This document shows positions 5,963 to 13,766 of a DNA stretch of 20,653 nucleotides, in pieces; within the stretch, counting starts at the first letter, position 1, and each line of letters opens with the position of its first letter. The DNA is from an uncultured Clostridia bacterium (GTDB lineage: Bacteria; Bacillota; Clostridia; UBA1381): the NCBI GenBank assembly GCA_934486495.1, contig CAKSPW010000040.1, positions 1-20,653 of the forward strand, given 5' to 3'. The position numbers and the translations under genes are program-made. The notes under the pieces were generated by a model. The model did not search any database, had not been told where the DNA came from, and saw nothing but the letters and a program-made list of their open reading frames with translations.

Positions 5963-8002
5963 TTACATAAACAGCATTGCCGCATGATACACCGCAAACG
6001 ACATAATCCATGCAACAATAAGCTGCCAGCAGATTGAAAACGCTGTAAGCCGGCGGGAATTAAGCTCCGTCCTCATCGCCGTCATTGCCGCAATACACGG
6101 TACGTAAAGCAGAACGAATGTCAAAAACGAAAGTGCCGAAGCAGGCGTTAAAACACCCGCCAAAACTGAAATAAGCTCCGACGAGTTTGCCGCTCCGTAG
6201 AGTATGCTCATTGACGAAATTACTGCCTCCTTTGCCGCAAGTCCCGACAAAAGGCTGACAGAAATCTCCGTTGTTCCGAATCCGCACGGCTTAAATATCG
6301 GAGCAATAACCGCACCTATCGAGGCAATCATGCTCTTGTCCGCACTTACGGGAGTAAAGGTGAAGTCAAGGCTCTGCAAAAGATATATTACAACGCTTGC
6401 GGTTAAAAGCACCGTTCCGGCTCTTGTAAGAAAGTCGCTTGCCTTATCCCACATATGATGAAAAATCGACTTAAAGGTCGGCATTCTGTACTGCGGAAAT
6501 TCAAGGATAAACGGCGGTGCTTCTCCGCCGAGAAGCGTTTTTGAAAATATCGTACCCGATATAACGGCAAGCAGTATCCCCAAAGCGTAAAGTCCGAAAA
6601 TGACAACTCCCGCATTTTTCGGAAACAGCGCCGCCGTGATAATCGCATAAACAGGCATTTTTGCACCGCATGACATAAACGGAGCAAGCAAAACGGTAAG
6701 CCGTCTGTCCTTTTCGTTTTCAAGCGTACGTGCCGACATTATCGCCGGAACACTGCACCCGAATCCCATAAGAAGCGGTACAAACGATTTGCCCGAGAGT
6801 CCGATTTTAACAAAAAGCTTATCCATTATAAATGCCGTTCTTGCCATATATCCGCTGTCCTCCAGAAAAGACAGGAACAAAAACAACAGCATTATCTGCG
6901 GAAAAAACGTTACCACTCCGCCGACGCCGGCAATTATACCGTTACAGATAAGTCCTTTTATAAACGCACTCACTCCGAAATGCGTCAAAACACCCGAAAC
7001 CCACCCCGAAAAGAGCGTGTTTACAAGGTAATCAACACCGTCGGAGAGCATACTTCCGAAGCTGCCGAACGTGATTTGAAACACCGTGAACATTACAAGC
7101 ACAAAAAGCGGTACGGCAAGGAATTTGTTCGTTGTGAAGTTATCTATTTTCTCCGTTACCACGTCGAGATGATTATCCATTCCGCTTAAAACTTTGCCGA
7201 CAGTATTTCTTATAAACGAAAATCTTGCAGAAGCCATAAGCGTTTTTATATCATCACACTTTTTTGAAACTTCATCAATTGTTTTTCCGGCGCTTTCGCT
7301 CGGCTGAACCCAATTCTCGCCCTCAAGCATTTTAAGTGCGCACATTCTCGACACGCCGTCGCTTTTCATAATCGAGTCCGCCGCATCGTTTATATAGTCG
7401 GGAAACGGCATTTTAAGGTCGCAAGGCTTGTTTTCCTTTGCAATCTCGAGCGCCTCGGTAACAAGGTCCTGTATTCCCGTGCCCTTGTTTGCCGAAATGG
7501 GTATTACCGTCACCCCAAGCATCTCCTCGAGCAAATCGGCATTTAAAACTCCTCCGCTTTTTTCGACTGCGTCCATCATATTAAGCGCAATTATCATCGG
7601 AAGCCCCATCTGCGCAAGCTGCGTTGTCAGATATAAATTTCTCTCAAGGCTTGTTGCGTCAACGATATTTAAAATAAGGTCGGGTTTTTCCTTCATTATA
7701 TAATCACGTGTTATTACCTCCTCCTGAGAGTAAGGCGAAAGAGAATATATGCCAGGCAGGTCGATAACTCTTATATGCTTATGCTCCTCACCGTGCTTGT
7801 GAACGCTTGTATGCTCGTGAGTGTCGACACGTGTGCCGTGATTATGATATGCGTACTTGCATATGCCCTCTTTTCTCTCAACCGTTACGCCCGCCCAATT
7901 GCCGACCTCGTAATGACTGCCCGTAAGCTCGTTAAAAAGCGTTGTCTTACCGCTGTTCGGATTACCGGCAAGAGCGCATACAAATTCATTTTTTTCATTC
8001 AT
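5963..8002 (-). CDS. feoB: Ferrous iron transport protein B, with His-rich insert in the G domain
   Basis: A 679-residue inner-membrane GTPase-coupled Fe(II) importer. The N-terminal G domain shows G1 GNPNSGKT (13-20), G2 AGVTVE (37-42), G3 DLPG (81-84), G4 NMMD (141-144) and G5 SANKG (170-174). A helical linker leads to the membrane domain from about residue 290, with the two Gate-type segments 'GCSVPAI' (Cys416) and 'FMSCGAKMP' (Cys445) and further helices to the C-terminus. Residues 53-76 between G2 and G3 form an insertion with eight histidines. E. coli FeoB has about 12 residues between the equivalent EG and DLPG; here there are 34. The start codon overlaps the feoA stop by 4 nt, so translation is probably coupled. 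The C-terminus ends soon after the last helix, so the protein is shorter than E. coli FeoB (773). No feoC is seen. Confidence 0.96.
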   Translation of the reverse strand: MNEKNEFVCALAGNPNSGKTTLFNELTGSHYEVGNWAGVTVERKEGICKYAYHNHGTRVDTHEHTSVHKHGEEHKHIRVIDLPGIYSLSPYSQEEVITRDYIMKEKPDLILNIVDATSLERNLYLTTQLAQMGLPMIIALNMMDAVEKSGGVLNADLLEEMLGVTVIPISANKGTGIQDLVTEALEIAKENKPCDLKMPFPDYINDAADSIMKSDGVSRMCALKMLEGENWVQPSESAGKTIDEVSKKCDDIKTLMASARFSFIRNTVGKVLSGMDNHLDVVTEKIDNFTTNKFLAVPLFVLVMFTVFQITFGSFGSMLSDGVDYLVNTLFSGWVSGVLTHFGVSAFIKGLICNGIIAGVGGVVTFFPQIMLLFLFLSFLEDSGYMARTAFIMDKLFVKIGLSGKSFVPLLMGFGCSVPAIMSARTLENEKDRRLTVLLAPFMSCGAKMPVYAIITAALFPKNAGVVIFGLYALGILLAVISGTIFSKTLLGGEAPPFILEFPQYRMPTFKSIFHHMWDKASDFLTRAGTVLLTASVVIYLLQSLDFTFTPVSADKSMIASIGAVIAPIFKPCGFGTTEISVSLLSGLAAKEAVISSMSILYGAANSSELISVLAGVLTPASALSFLTFVLLYVPCIAAMTAMRTELNSRRLTAFSICWQLIVAWIMSFAVYHAAMLFM

Positions 8003-8238
8003 ACCACGTTATTCCTCCGCTCGCAAAATATAAGCTGTGCGTCGCTTTTTCTCAGACTGAGCCTGTATCCCAAAACATAAAATTCAAGCGGATCGCCGAG
8101 CGGTGCACGTCTTTTAAGTGTTATTTTAGTTCCCGGAACAATTCCCATATCCAAAAGCCTGCGCTTCATTTTTCCGTGAGCTTCTATTTTTGTTATATAT
8201 CCTTCCTCGTTTTCCTTAAGCTTATCGACAGACAGCAT
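7999..8238 (-). CDS. feoA: Ferrous iron transport protein A (FeoA, SH3-like)
   Basis: A 79-residue cytoplasmic protein of the FeoA SH3-like beta-barrel family. 'GYITKIEAHGKMKRRLLDMGIVPGTKI' in the first half and 'DPLEFYVLGYRLSLRKSDAQLI' in the second are hallmark segments. It is thought to assist FeoB. I chose ATG 8238 because AAAGGAG lies 10 nt upstream and the protein then begins at the conserved domain. The longer frame to 8370 only adds residues read out of frame through the end of folC. The gene overlaps the 3' end of folC by 17 nt and feoB by 4 nt, so the three are co-transcribed. Confidence 0.93.
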   Translation of the reverse strand: MLSVDKLKENEEGYITKIEAHGKMKRRLLDMGIVPGTKITLKRRAPLGDPLEFYVLGYRLSLRKSDAQLIFCERRNNVV

Positions 8239-9442
8239 CAGCCCCAAGCTCCTTTCGTTTAAATGAGTTGATTTTTCCCCGCACCTCGCCAATGAGATAC
8301 AGCGAACCGCAAACGGCGCAAACATCGCTTTTTGACAAAGCGTATTTAATCGCCTCATACGGATTTTCAATTATTTTTGCCGTAACACCGCAATTTTTAA
8401 AATCGTCGGCATATTTTTCGCACGCTGCGGCACGGGGCATATCAAGCTTTGTTACAACAACACTGTCCGTAACCTCCGACAGCTCATGCGCTATTGAAAG
8501 AGTGTCCTTATCCTCCATCGCACACGTTACAATCGTCATGCTTTTGTTTATTTTTTGCGCACTTTTTGAAAATGCGGCGGCACCGTCAGCATTATGACAG
8601 CCGTCAAGCAAAATCCGCTCCGTTATCCACTCGAATCTCCCCGGCCAGAAGGTATGCTCTATACCGTATTTTATAATATCCTCGCCGATACCGAGCGCCC
8701 TTGCCGAACACTCCGCAACGGCAGCATTATACTTTTGGAAATCACCGCCGAGTGACGGCACAGCGTGCAAAAAATCGGGATTTTCCGCTATCAGAAGACG
8801 TGCGTTTTTTTCATCACAACACCTGCGTATTACCTCCATTACGCCCCCATCCTGCTCCGAATTTGTTACCACAACCGAGTTTTCCTTTATAATACCGCAT
8901 TTTTCAAGCGCAATACTCTCCTTCGTATTGCCGAGATACTGCATATGGTCAAGACCTATTTTTGTAATTATTTCTATTTCCGCCTTATTAATAGCGTTCG
9001 TGGCGTCAAGCCGTCCGCCAAGACCTGCCTCAAGAATTACAATATCGCAATTTTTATCTTTAAAATACAGCAATGAAATTACAAAAATAATCGCAAACTC
9101 CGACAAATACGTGTCGTTTTCCTCCATGCACCGCACAACTCTTTCGGTGAAGTCCGCAAGGTGCAAATCGTCTATTTCATCGCCGCAAAATCTTATTCTC
9201 TCATTGAAACGCTCAATAAACGGAGATGTAAAAAGTCCTGTTTTATAACCTGCACGGCGAAAAATGCTTTCCGTCATTGCGGCGGTTGAGCCTTTGCCGT
9301 TCGTTCCCGCAATATGTATAAATTTTAAATCGTTTTCGGGGTTTCCGAGCCTTTCGAGTATGATTTTAAGGGCACGGTTTCCCAGCTCCTTTGAAAATTT
9401 CGGCGCAGAGTGAATATACTCAAGCGCTTCATCATAAGTCAT
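8222..9442 (-). CDS. folC: Folylpolyglutamate synthase / dihydrofolate synthase
   Basis: A 406-residue Mur-ligase-type enzyme that adds glutamate to dihydropteroate and/or to folates, using ATP in the cytoplasm. The P-loop GTNGKGS is at residues 46-52, followed by the folate-loop segment 'LFTSPFIERFNERI' and 'EAGLGGRLDATN', then 'GLDHMQYLG'. The C-terminal domain has 'LDGCHNADGA', where most FolC proteins have DGAHN, so alanine is replaced by cysteine. The length is slightly short of the usual 420-440. The ATG at 9442 has AAAGGT about 10 nt upstream. It is the promoter-proximal gene of an operon with feoA and feoB, which is not a functional pairing I recognise. Whether both activities are present cannot be read from sequence alone. 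Confidence 0.93.
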   Translation of the reverse strand: MTYDEALEYIHSAPKFSKELGNRALKIILERLGNPENDLKFIHIAGTNGKGSTAAMTESIFRRAGYKTGLFTSPFIERFNERIRFCGDEIDDLHLADFTERVVRCMEENDTYLSEFAIIFVISLLYFKDKNCDIVILEAGLGGRLDATNAINKAEIEIITKIGLDHMQYLGNTKESIALEKCGIIKENSVVVTNSEQDGGVMEVIRRCCDEKNARLLIAENPDFLHAVPSLGGDFQKYNAAVAECSARALGIGEDIIKYGIEHTFWPGRFEWITERILLDGCHNADGAAAFSKSAQKINKSMTIVTCAMEDKDTLSIAHELSEVTDSVVVTKLDMPRAAACEKYADDFKNCGVTAKIIENPYEAIKYALSKSDVCAVCGSLYLIGEVRGKINSFKRKELGADAVCR

Positions 9443-9462
9443 ATATATTCGTACCTTTCAAA

Positions 9463-9490
9463 ATAATAGTGCTACAATTACCAAAAACAA
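9463..9490 (-). promoter_or_regulatory. Candidate promoter of the folC-feoAB operon
   Basis: On the minus strand TTGTTT (9490-9485), a 16-nt spacer and TATTAT (9468-9463) give a start near 9456, about 14 nt before the ATG. The spacer contains GTAATTGTA (9481-9473), a 9-mer repeated beside the divergent ssb promoter. Confidence 0.45.
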
Positions 9491-9530
9491 TTAAGATTGT
9501 ATATTTTTTGTGAATTGATTTTAAAGTCGG

Positions 9531-9559
9531 TTGACAAAATAAGCATATTGATGTATACT
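9531..9559 (+). promoter_or_regulatory. Strong sigma-A promoter of the tandem-OB SSB gene
   Basis: TTGACA (9531-9536), a 17-nt spacer and TATACT (9554-9559). Transcription would begin near 9566 and leave a leader of about 155 nt containing hairpins GTAATA/TATTAC (9628-9642) and TTCAATG/CATTGAA (9679-9699), the latter just before the AGGAGG. Confidence 0.85.
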
Positions 9560-9564
9560 TATTA

Positions 9565-9578
9565 TAGTAATTGTACTA
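9565..9578. promoter_or_regulatory. Candidate operator at the ssb transcription start
   Basis: TAGTA (9565-9569) and TACTA (9574-9578) form an inverted repeat around ATTG, exactly at the predicted start site. Its GTAATTGTA core (9567-9575) recurs in opposite orientation at 9473-9481 inside the candidate folC promoter. A shared regulator is possible but no protein can be assigned. Confidence 0.35.
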
Positions 9579-9720
9579 CACGGCGCAAATTATGTCAACA
9601 GAAAAAAGAAAAAAATTTTAAGATACGGTAATATTTTATTACATTTAAACATATACATAACTGTAAACACTAAAACACTTCAATGTATTTTGCATTGAAA
9701 GAAAAAACAGGAGGATTAGT

Positions 9721-10392
9721 ATGGAATACAATGGAAACAACCAAGCAACTCTTATAGGAAATGTCAACGACGAACTGACCTTCAGTCATCAGGTTTACGG
9801 CGAAAAATTTTACATATTTACTCTAAAGGTTCCACGCCTCAGCGGTACGTATGATTTCATTAAGATTTTGACGTCAGAGCGTTTGTTATGCGATTGTGCG
9901 TGCAATATCGGAGATTGTATAGAGGTAAACGGTCAATTCCGCTCATATAACAGCACGGCTGAGGGTACGAGCAGACTTGTGCTCACCGTTTTTGCAAAGG
10001 ATATAAAAGCGTACGGGGACGAATATCCGCAAAATCCGAACTCGCTTTATCTCGACGGCTATATATGCAAGGCGCCCGTTTACAGAACGACGCCGTTCGG
10101 GCGAGAAATAACCGATATGCTTCTTGCGGTAAACAGAACGTATAACAAATCCGACTATATTCCCGTTATCGCATGGGGCAGAAACGCAAGATACTGCAAC
10201 AGCTTTGAGGTCGGAGAGCATATAAGAATTTGGGGAAGGATTCAGTCAAGAACGTATCAAAAGCATATTACCGACGATGAGGTTGTGACGAAAACGGCTT
10301 ATGAGGTTTCGGTAAATCGTCTTGAAAAGGCTGAAGAAATGCCGGAGGAAAATGCAGGCGAAGAAGACGGTGACGAAATTCACGGCGAATAA
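9721..10392 (+). CDS. SSB-like single-stranded DNA-binding protein with two tandem OB folds
   Basis: A 223-residue protein with two OB-fold units. The first (about residues 8-96) starts 'ATLIGNV' and contains 'IEVNGQFRSY', the strand-turn pattern of an SSB. The second (about 108-200) starts 'LYLDGYI' and has the clearest bacterial SSB signature: 'YIPVIAWGRNARYC', then 'GEHIRIWGRIQSRTYQK' (147-181). The C-terminus (203-223) is acidic but lacks the DDDIPF-type tip of canonical SSB. Function inferred: ssDNA binding, with one chain supplying the two OB domains usually provided by two subunits. It is probably not the main replicative ssb, which usually lies between rpsF and rpsR; here it stands alone with its own strong promoter and terminator. 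ATG 9721 follows AGGAGG. Confidence 0.75.
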   Translation: MEYNGNNQATLIGNVNDELTFSHQVYGEKFYIFTLKVPRLSGTYDFIKILTSERLLCDCACNIGDCIEVNGQFRSYNSTAEGTSRLVLTVFAKDIKAYGDEYPQNPNSLYLDGYICKAPVYRTTPFGREITDMLLAVNRTYNKSDYIPVIAWGRNARYCNSFEVGEHIRIWGRIQSRTYQKHITDDEVVTKTAYEVSVNRLEKAEEMPEENAGEEDGDEIHGE

Positions 10393-10426
10393 AATCGGGG
10401 CTGCATTTTGAGGTTCGCTTTTTAAA

Positions 10427-10496
10427 AGGATTATACACGGCTTTATTATGCGCTCCTTAAGAGGATTATACACAGCTTTATTATGTGCCTTTTAAA
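10427..10496. repeat. Two tandem copies of a 35-bp repeat
   Basis: AGGATTATACAC begins copies at 10427 and 10462. Both continue with GCTTTATTATG and a CTTAAG or TTTTAAA junction, differing at a few positions. It lies in the 3' untranslated region between the SSB gene and its terminator. 35 is not a multiple of 3 and no reading frame is kept. Confidence 0.75.
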
Positions 10497-10516
10497 ATAT
10501 GCAAAAAAGATTATTT

Positions 10517-10553
10517 ACGGTGCGGAGGTTTTTGCCTCTGTTCCGTTTTTTTT
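10517..10553 (+). terminator. Intrinsic terminator downstream of the SSB gene
   Basis: ACGG (10517-10520) and GAGG (10525-10528) pair with CCTC (10535-10538) and CCGT (10543-10546) through a partly paired internal segment, then a run of T (10546-10553). Confidence 0.78.
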
Positions 10554-10557
10554 GTAT

Positions 10558-10594
10558 AAAAAAAGACTGCTTAAAGCGAAAACCTTAAACAGCC
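10558..10594 (-). terminator. Intrinsic terminator of the typA-AEC operon
   Basis: On the minus strand GGCTGTTTAAG (10594-10584) pairs with CTTTAAGCAGTC (10576-10565) with wobbles, followed by seven T (10564-10558). It sits 14 nt after the stop of the AEC permease gene. Confidence 0.82.
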
Positions 10595-10607
10595 TTTATT
10601 ATTTAAT

Positions 10608-11537
10608 CTAAAGCGCAAAAACATACTGCGAAAGCACAACCATAACCGGCATCGTAATTCCCGAAAGAAGCGTTGAAAGCGCAAATATTTCAGACGCATA
10701 CACAGCGTTTTTGCCGTATTCGAGTGCAAAAAGCGTCCCGATTGTTGCTGTCGGGCAGGCGGTTGCAATAACGATTGTTATAAACACAACCTCCGACGGC
10801 ACGGGGATTAATTTAAACGCAAACATTATTATAACCGGCAAAACAATCAGCTTGCAAAAACACGACCAAAGCACCGACGGATTTCTGACAGAGCGTGCCA
10901 TATCCGAATCGGCAACGGTTGCGCCGGCTATAAACATCGCAAGCGGTGTGTTGAGCGACGAAATGTAATTAAGCGCCTCCGCCGGTACCGACGGCAGCAT
11001 TATTCCGAAAGCGAAAAACACAAGTCCCAGCACGACAGCCAATATCGTAGGTGACAAAAGCGACTTTAAAAAATCGGCAGCACTCTTTTCACCCTTTATC
11101 TGCATAACTCCGAGCGACCATACAAAAATGTTAAACATCGTTATATAGCTCGTCACATAAAACACGCCCTCGTTTCCGAAAATTCCGGAAACAAGCGGTA
11201 TTCCTATAAATGCGCAATTGGAATATGCTATGCTGAACCTGCTGATTGCGGCGTTTGCACGATTTTTACCTACCGCAAAATACGATATTGCAACTCCTGC
11301 GGCAACCGATATAAGCGACAGAAGAAACGACCAAAACAAACCGCTTAAAAGCTCGGGTGTTGCCTCTGTCTGATACGCCATAAATATAAGCACGGGGCAG
11401 ACGAGCTTTAAAACTATTTTTGAAAGCTGCGATCTCCCCTCCTCGCTCATTATTCCCGACTTGTACATTCCGAATCCGACCGCCATAAGCATAAACATTA
11501 CGCCCACACGAGATAAAATCGTTAATGCGTACTCCAT
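10608..11537 (-). CDS. AEC (auxin efflux carrier) family transporter
   Basis: A 309-residue integral membrane protein, almost entirely hydrophobic, with about ten predicted transmembrane segments in two halves. The N-terminal region 'VGVMFMLMAVGFGMYKSGIMSEEGRSQLSKIVLKLVCP' and the central 'YSNCAFIGIPLVSGIFGNEGVFY' are characteristic of bacterial AEC permeases. Members export or exchange small carboxylates or amino-acid-like compounds; the substrate here cannot be told. I chose ATG 11537 because GGAGGG lies 6 nt upstream; the longer frame to 11579 would run into typA. The gene starts 13 nt after the typA stop, so the two form an operon ending at the adjacent terminator. Confidence 0.9.
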   Translation of the reverse strand: MEYALTILSRVGVMFMLMAVGFGMYKSGIMSEEGRSQLSKIVLKLVCPVLIFMAYQTEATPELLSGLFWSFLLSLISVAAGVAISYFAVGKNRANAAISRFSIAYSNCAFIGIPLVSGIFGNEGVFYVTSYITMFNIFVWSLGVMQIKGEKSAADFLKSLLSPTILAVVLGLVFFAFGIMLPSVPAEALNYISSLNTPLAMFIAGATVADSDMARSVRNPSVLWSCFCKLIVLPVIIMFAFKLIPVPSEVVFITIVIATACPTATIGTLFALEYGKNAVYASEIFALSTLLSGITMPVMVVLSQYVFAL

Positions 11538-11550
11538 CTGCACCCTCCGA

Positions 11551-13377
11551 TTACTGCTTGCGGAACTTAGCTTTTCCACGAAGCTCGGTATTGAGTATTC
11601 TCTTTCTCATACGAAGATTTTCCGGAGTAACCTCCAAAAGCTCATCCTCTGCGATAAACTCAAGACATTCTTCAAGACTAAGCGTTCTCGGCGGCACAAG
11701 GCGCAATGCATCATCAGAGCCTGACGCACGTGTATTTGTTGCGTGCTTTTTCTTGCACACGTTTACCGCAACGTCCTCAACTCTTGCGTTTTCGCCGACA
11801 ATCATACCCTCGTAAACCTTAACTCCCGCACCGACAAAAAGCGTTCCTCTCTCCTGCGCATTGTAAAGACCGTACGTTATAGTCGTACCGTCCTCCCACG
11901 CAACGAGAGCGCCTCTTGTTCTTCCGATATATTCGCCCTTAAACGGCTCGTATTTCTCAAGAATACTGTTTACTATACCCGTACCCTTTGTAGCCGTCAA
12001 AAGCTCGTTTCTGTAACCGATAAGTCCTCTTGACGGGATTAAAAACTCAAGTCTTGTGTAATTCTGCGCTGTCGGCTCCATATTTGTAAGCTGTCCCATT
12101 CTCGCAACAACACCGTCCATAACAACTCCCGTAAATTCATCGGGAACATCAACGGTCAATCTCTCAATCGGCTCGCATTTTACGCCGTCAATCATCTTAT
12201 ATATAACAACGGGATTCGATACCTGAAACTCATATCCCTCACGGCGCATATTCTCTATAAGCACCGAAAGATGAAGCTCACCTCTGCCCGATACTATAAA
12301 CGATTCCGTGCTGTCAGTTTCCGAAACACGAAGCGCAACGTTTGAATCAAGCTCTCTGAAAAGACGCTCACGCAAATGACGAGATGTTACGAATTTACCC
12401 TCTTTTCCGGCAAACGGACTGTCGTTTACGCTGAATGTCATTGAAAGAACGGGCTCGTCAATTTTAACAAACGGCAACGGGTCGATTTTTTCCGGAGCGC
12501 AAAGCGTTTCGCCTATATTAACATCCGAAATACCCGAAATTGCAGCCATATCACCTGCGGTAACCTTATCCATAACGCTTTTTGAAAGTCCGTCAAACGT
12601 ATAAAGCTTTGTAACCTTGCCGTAATCGGTTTTTCCGTCCTCACGGCAGATTGCAATTCTCTTGCCCGTTTCTACGCTGCCTCGCTGAATTTTGCCGACT
12701 GCTATTCTTCCCGTATATTCATCGTAATCTATATTTGAAACAAGCATCTGGAAAGGTCCGTCATCATCACAATCGGGACACGGTATCGAGTTTACGATAA
12801 GCTCAAAAAGCTCCTTTAAGTCCTTATTCGGCTTTTCGGGATTATACTCGGCAGTCGCCCAGCCGTCACGTCCCGACGCATAAATTACGGGGGTGTCAAG
12901 CTGCTCCTCCGTTGCGCCAAGGTCTATAAACAGCTCCAAAACCTCATCGACAACCTCGTAAGGACGGGCATTCGGTCTGTCAACCTTATTTACAACTATG
13001 ATCGGCTGCAAATTAAGTGCAAGCGCCTTTGAAAGCACAAATCTTGTCTGCGGCATACAACCCTCGAATGCGTCAACGAGAAGCAAAACGCCGTCAACCA
13101 TTTCAAGTCCGCGCTCAACCTCACCGCCGAAATCGGCATGACCCGGAGTGTCGATTATATTAATTTTTACTCCGTTATACACAAGCGACGTATTCTTTGC
13201 AAGAATCGTTATTCCTCTTTCACGCTCGATGTCGTTTGAGTCCATTACACGCTCGTCCACCAGCTCATTTTCACGAAATGTTCCGCTCTGCGCAAGCATT
13301 GCGTCAACAAGCGTTGTCTTGCCGTGGTCAACGTGAGCGATAATGGCGATATTTCTGATATTTTTTCTGTCAGTCAT
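11551..13377 (-). CDS. typA: Ribosome-associated translational GTPase BipA/TypA
   Basis: A 608-residue translational GTPase, full length for the family. G1 AHVDHGKT (14-21), switch II DTPGHADF (76-83) and G4 NKVD (130-133) are intact. EF-G-like domains II, III and V follow, then the BipA-specific C-terminal domain with 'GLYNAQERGTLFVGAGVKVYEGMIVGENAR' and 'KKHATNTRASGSDDALRLVPP'. BipA acts on the ribosome in large-subunit assembly and stress or cold adaptation. ATG 13377 has AGAGG 6-7 nt upstream; the six-codon upstream extension would need a TTG start without support. Two minus-strand promoters lie upstream. It is co-transcribed with the AEC permease gene. Confidence 0.97.
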   Translation of the reverse strand: MTDRKNIRNIAIIAHVDHGKTTLVDAMLAQSGTFRENELVDERVMDSNDIERERGITILAKNTSLVYNGVKINIIDTPGHADFGGEVERGLEMVDGVLLLVDAFEGCMPQTRFVLSKALALNLQPIIVVNKVDRPNARPYEVVDEVLELFIDLGATEEQLDTPVIYASGRDGWATAEYNPEKPNKDLKELFELIVNSIPCPDCDDDGPFQMLVSNIDYDEYTGRIAVGKIQRGSVETGKRIAICREDGKTDYGKVTKLYTFDGLSKSVMDKVTAGDMAAISGISDVNIGETLCAPEKIDPLPFVKIDEPVLSMTFSVNDSPFAGKEGKFVTSRHLRERLFRELDSNVALRVSETDSTESFIVSGRGELHLSVLIENMRREGYEFQVSNPVVIYKMIDGVKCEPIERLTVDVPDEFTGVVMDGVVARMGQLTNMEPTAQNYTRLEFLIPSRGLIGYRNELLTATKGTGIVNSILEKYEPFKGEYIGRTRGALVAWEDGTTITYGLYNAQERGTLFVGAGVKVYEGMIVGENARVEDVAVNVCKKKHATNTRASGSDDALRLVPPRTLSLEECLEFIAEDELLEVTPENLRMRKRILNTELRGKAKFRKQ

Positions 13378-13431
13378 GTTTCTACCTCTAATCAACGTTT
13401 ATAATGTGACAAAATCGGCCACATCTTTTAT

Positions 13432-13460
13432 ATTATATATTTTTTAATGATATTTGACAA
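13432..13460 (-). promoter_or_regulatory. Proximal promoter of typA
   Basis: On the minus strand TTGTCA (13460-13455), a 17-nt spacer and TATAAT (13437-13432). The start would be near 13425, leaving a leader of about 48 nt. Confidence 0.75.
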
Positions 13461-13505
13461 GAGTATTTTTTTAAAATATGTACATTTGTATGTTTTTTTT
13501 ATTGT

Positions 13506-13534
13506 ATTATGCCGTAAAATATGCATATTGACAA
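13506..13534 (-). promoter_or_regulatory. Possible distal promoter of typA
   Basis: On the minus strand TTGTCA (13534-13529), a 17-nt spacer and CATAAT (13511-13506). The same -35 hexamer as the proximal promoter, with a weaker -10. Confidence 0.45.
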
Positions 13535-13572
13535 CACAAAACAAGCGATTATAAAAAATTTAAAAAATGCTC

Positions 13573-13601
13573 TTGACAAATTAAAACTTTTGTGCTATAA
13601 T
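13573..13601 (+). promoter_or_regulatory. Perfect consensus sigma-A promoter
   Basis: TTGACA (13573-13578), a 17-nt spacer and TATAAT (13596-13601), with a predicted start near 13608. It drives the short terminator-ended transcript at 13608-13672, not valS directly. Confidence 0.85.
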
Positions 13602-13607
13602 ATAGTT

Positions 13608-13672
13608 ACATTCATTCATCAAAGAAAGAGGATACATGTCGGAGCAATACGCTCGGTGTATGCTCTTTTTTT
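13608..13672 (+). ncRNA. Candidate small RNA or terminated leader upstream of valS
   Basis: About 65 nt, starting at a perfect consensus promoter and ending in an intrinsic terminator. AGAGGATACA (13627-13636) pairs with TGTATGCTCT (13657-13666) with a single G-G mismatch. GAGC/GCTC forms an inner stem around AATAC (13642-13654), and T7 follows (13666-13672). A separate promoter for valS lies about 95 nt further on, so this looks like an independent short transcript. It may instead be an attenuated distal leader of valS. No T-box consensus is present. Antisense action or a protein partner cannot be inferred. Confidence 0.55.
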
Positions 13673-13766
13673 GTCCGAAAATCAATCTTATATGCAAGCA
13701 TATAACAATATTTCCGCCGCTTTTTTGTGCAATATACATACTAAATAAAATTTTACAAAAAAACTC

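Noticed and set aside
8239..8370. Extended FeoA N-terminus
   Set aside because: The extra 44 residues are out-of-frame translation of the folC 3' end; ATG 8238 has an RBS and fits the usual FeoA length.
13521..13748. 75-codon open frame in the typA-valS gap
   Set aside because: It crosses a perfect promoter and a terminator hairpin, and its start has no RBS.
13639..13760. Small open frame beginning at the ATG inside the candidate small RNA
   Set aside because: It would have to cross the terminator T-run, the RBS spacing is poor and the peptide has no recognisable features.
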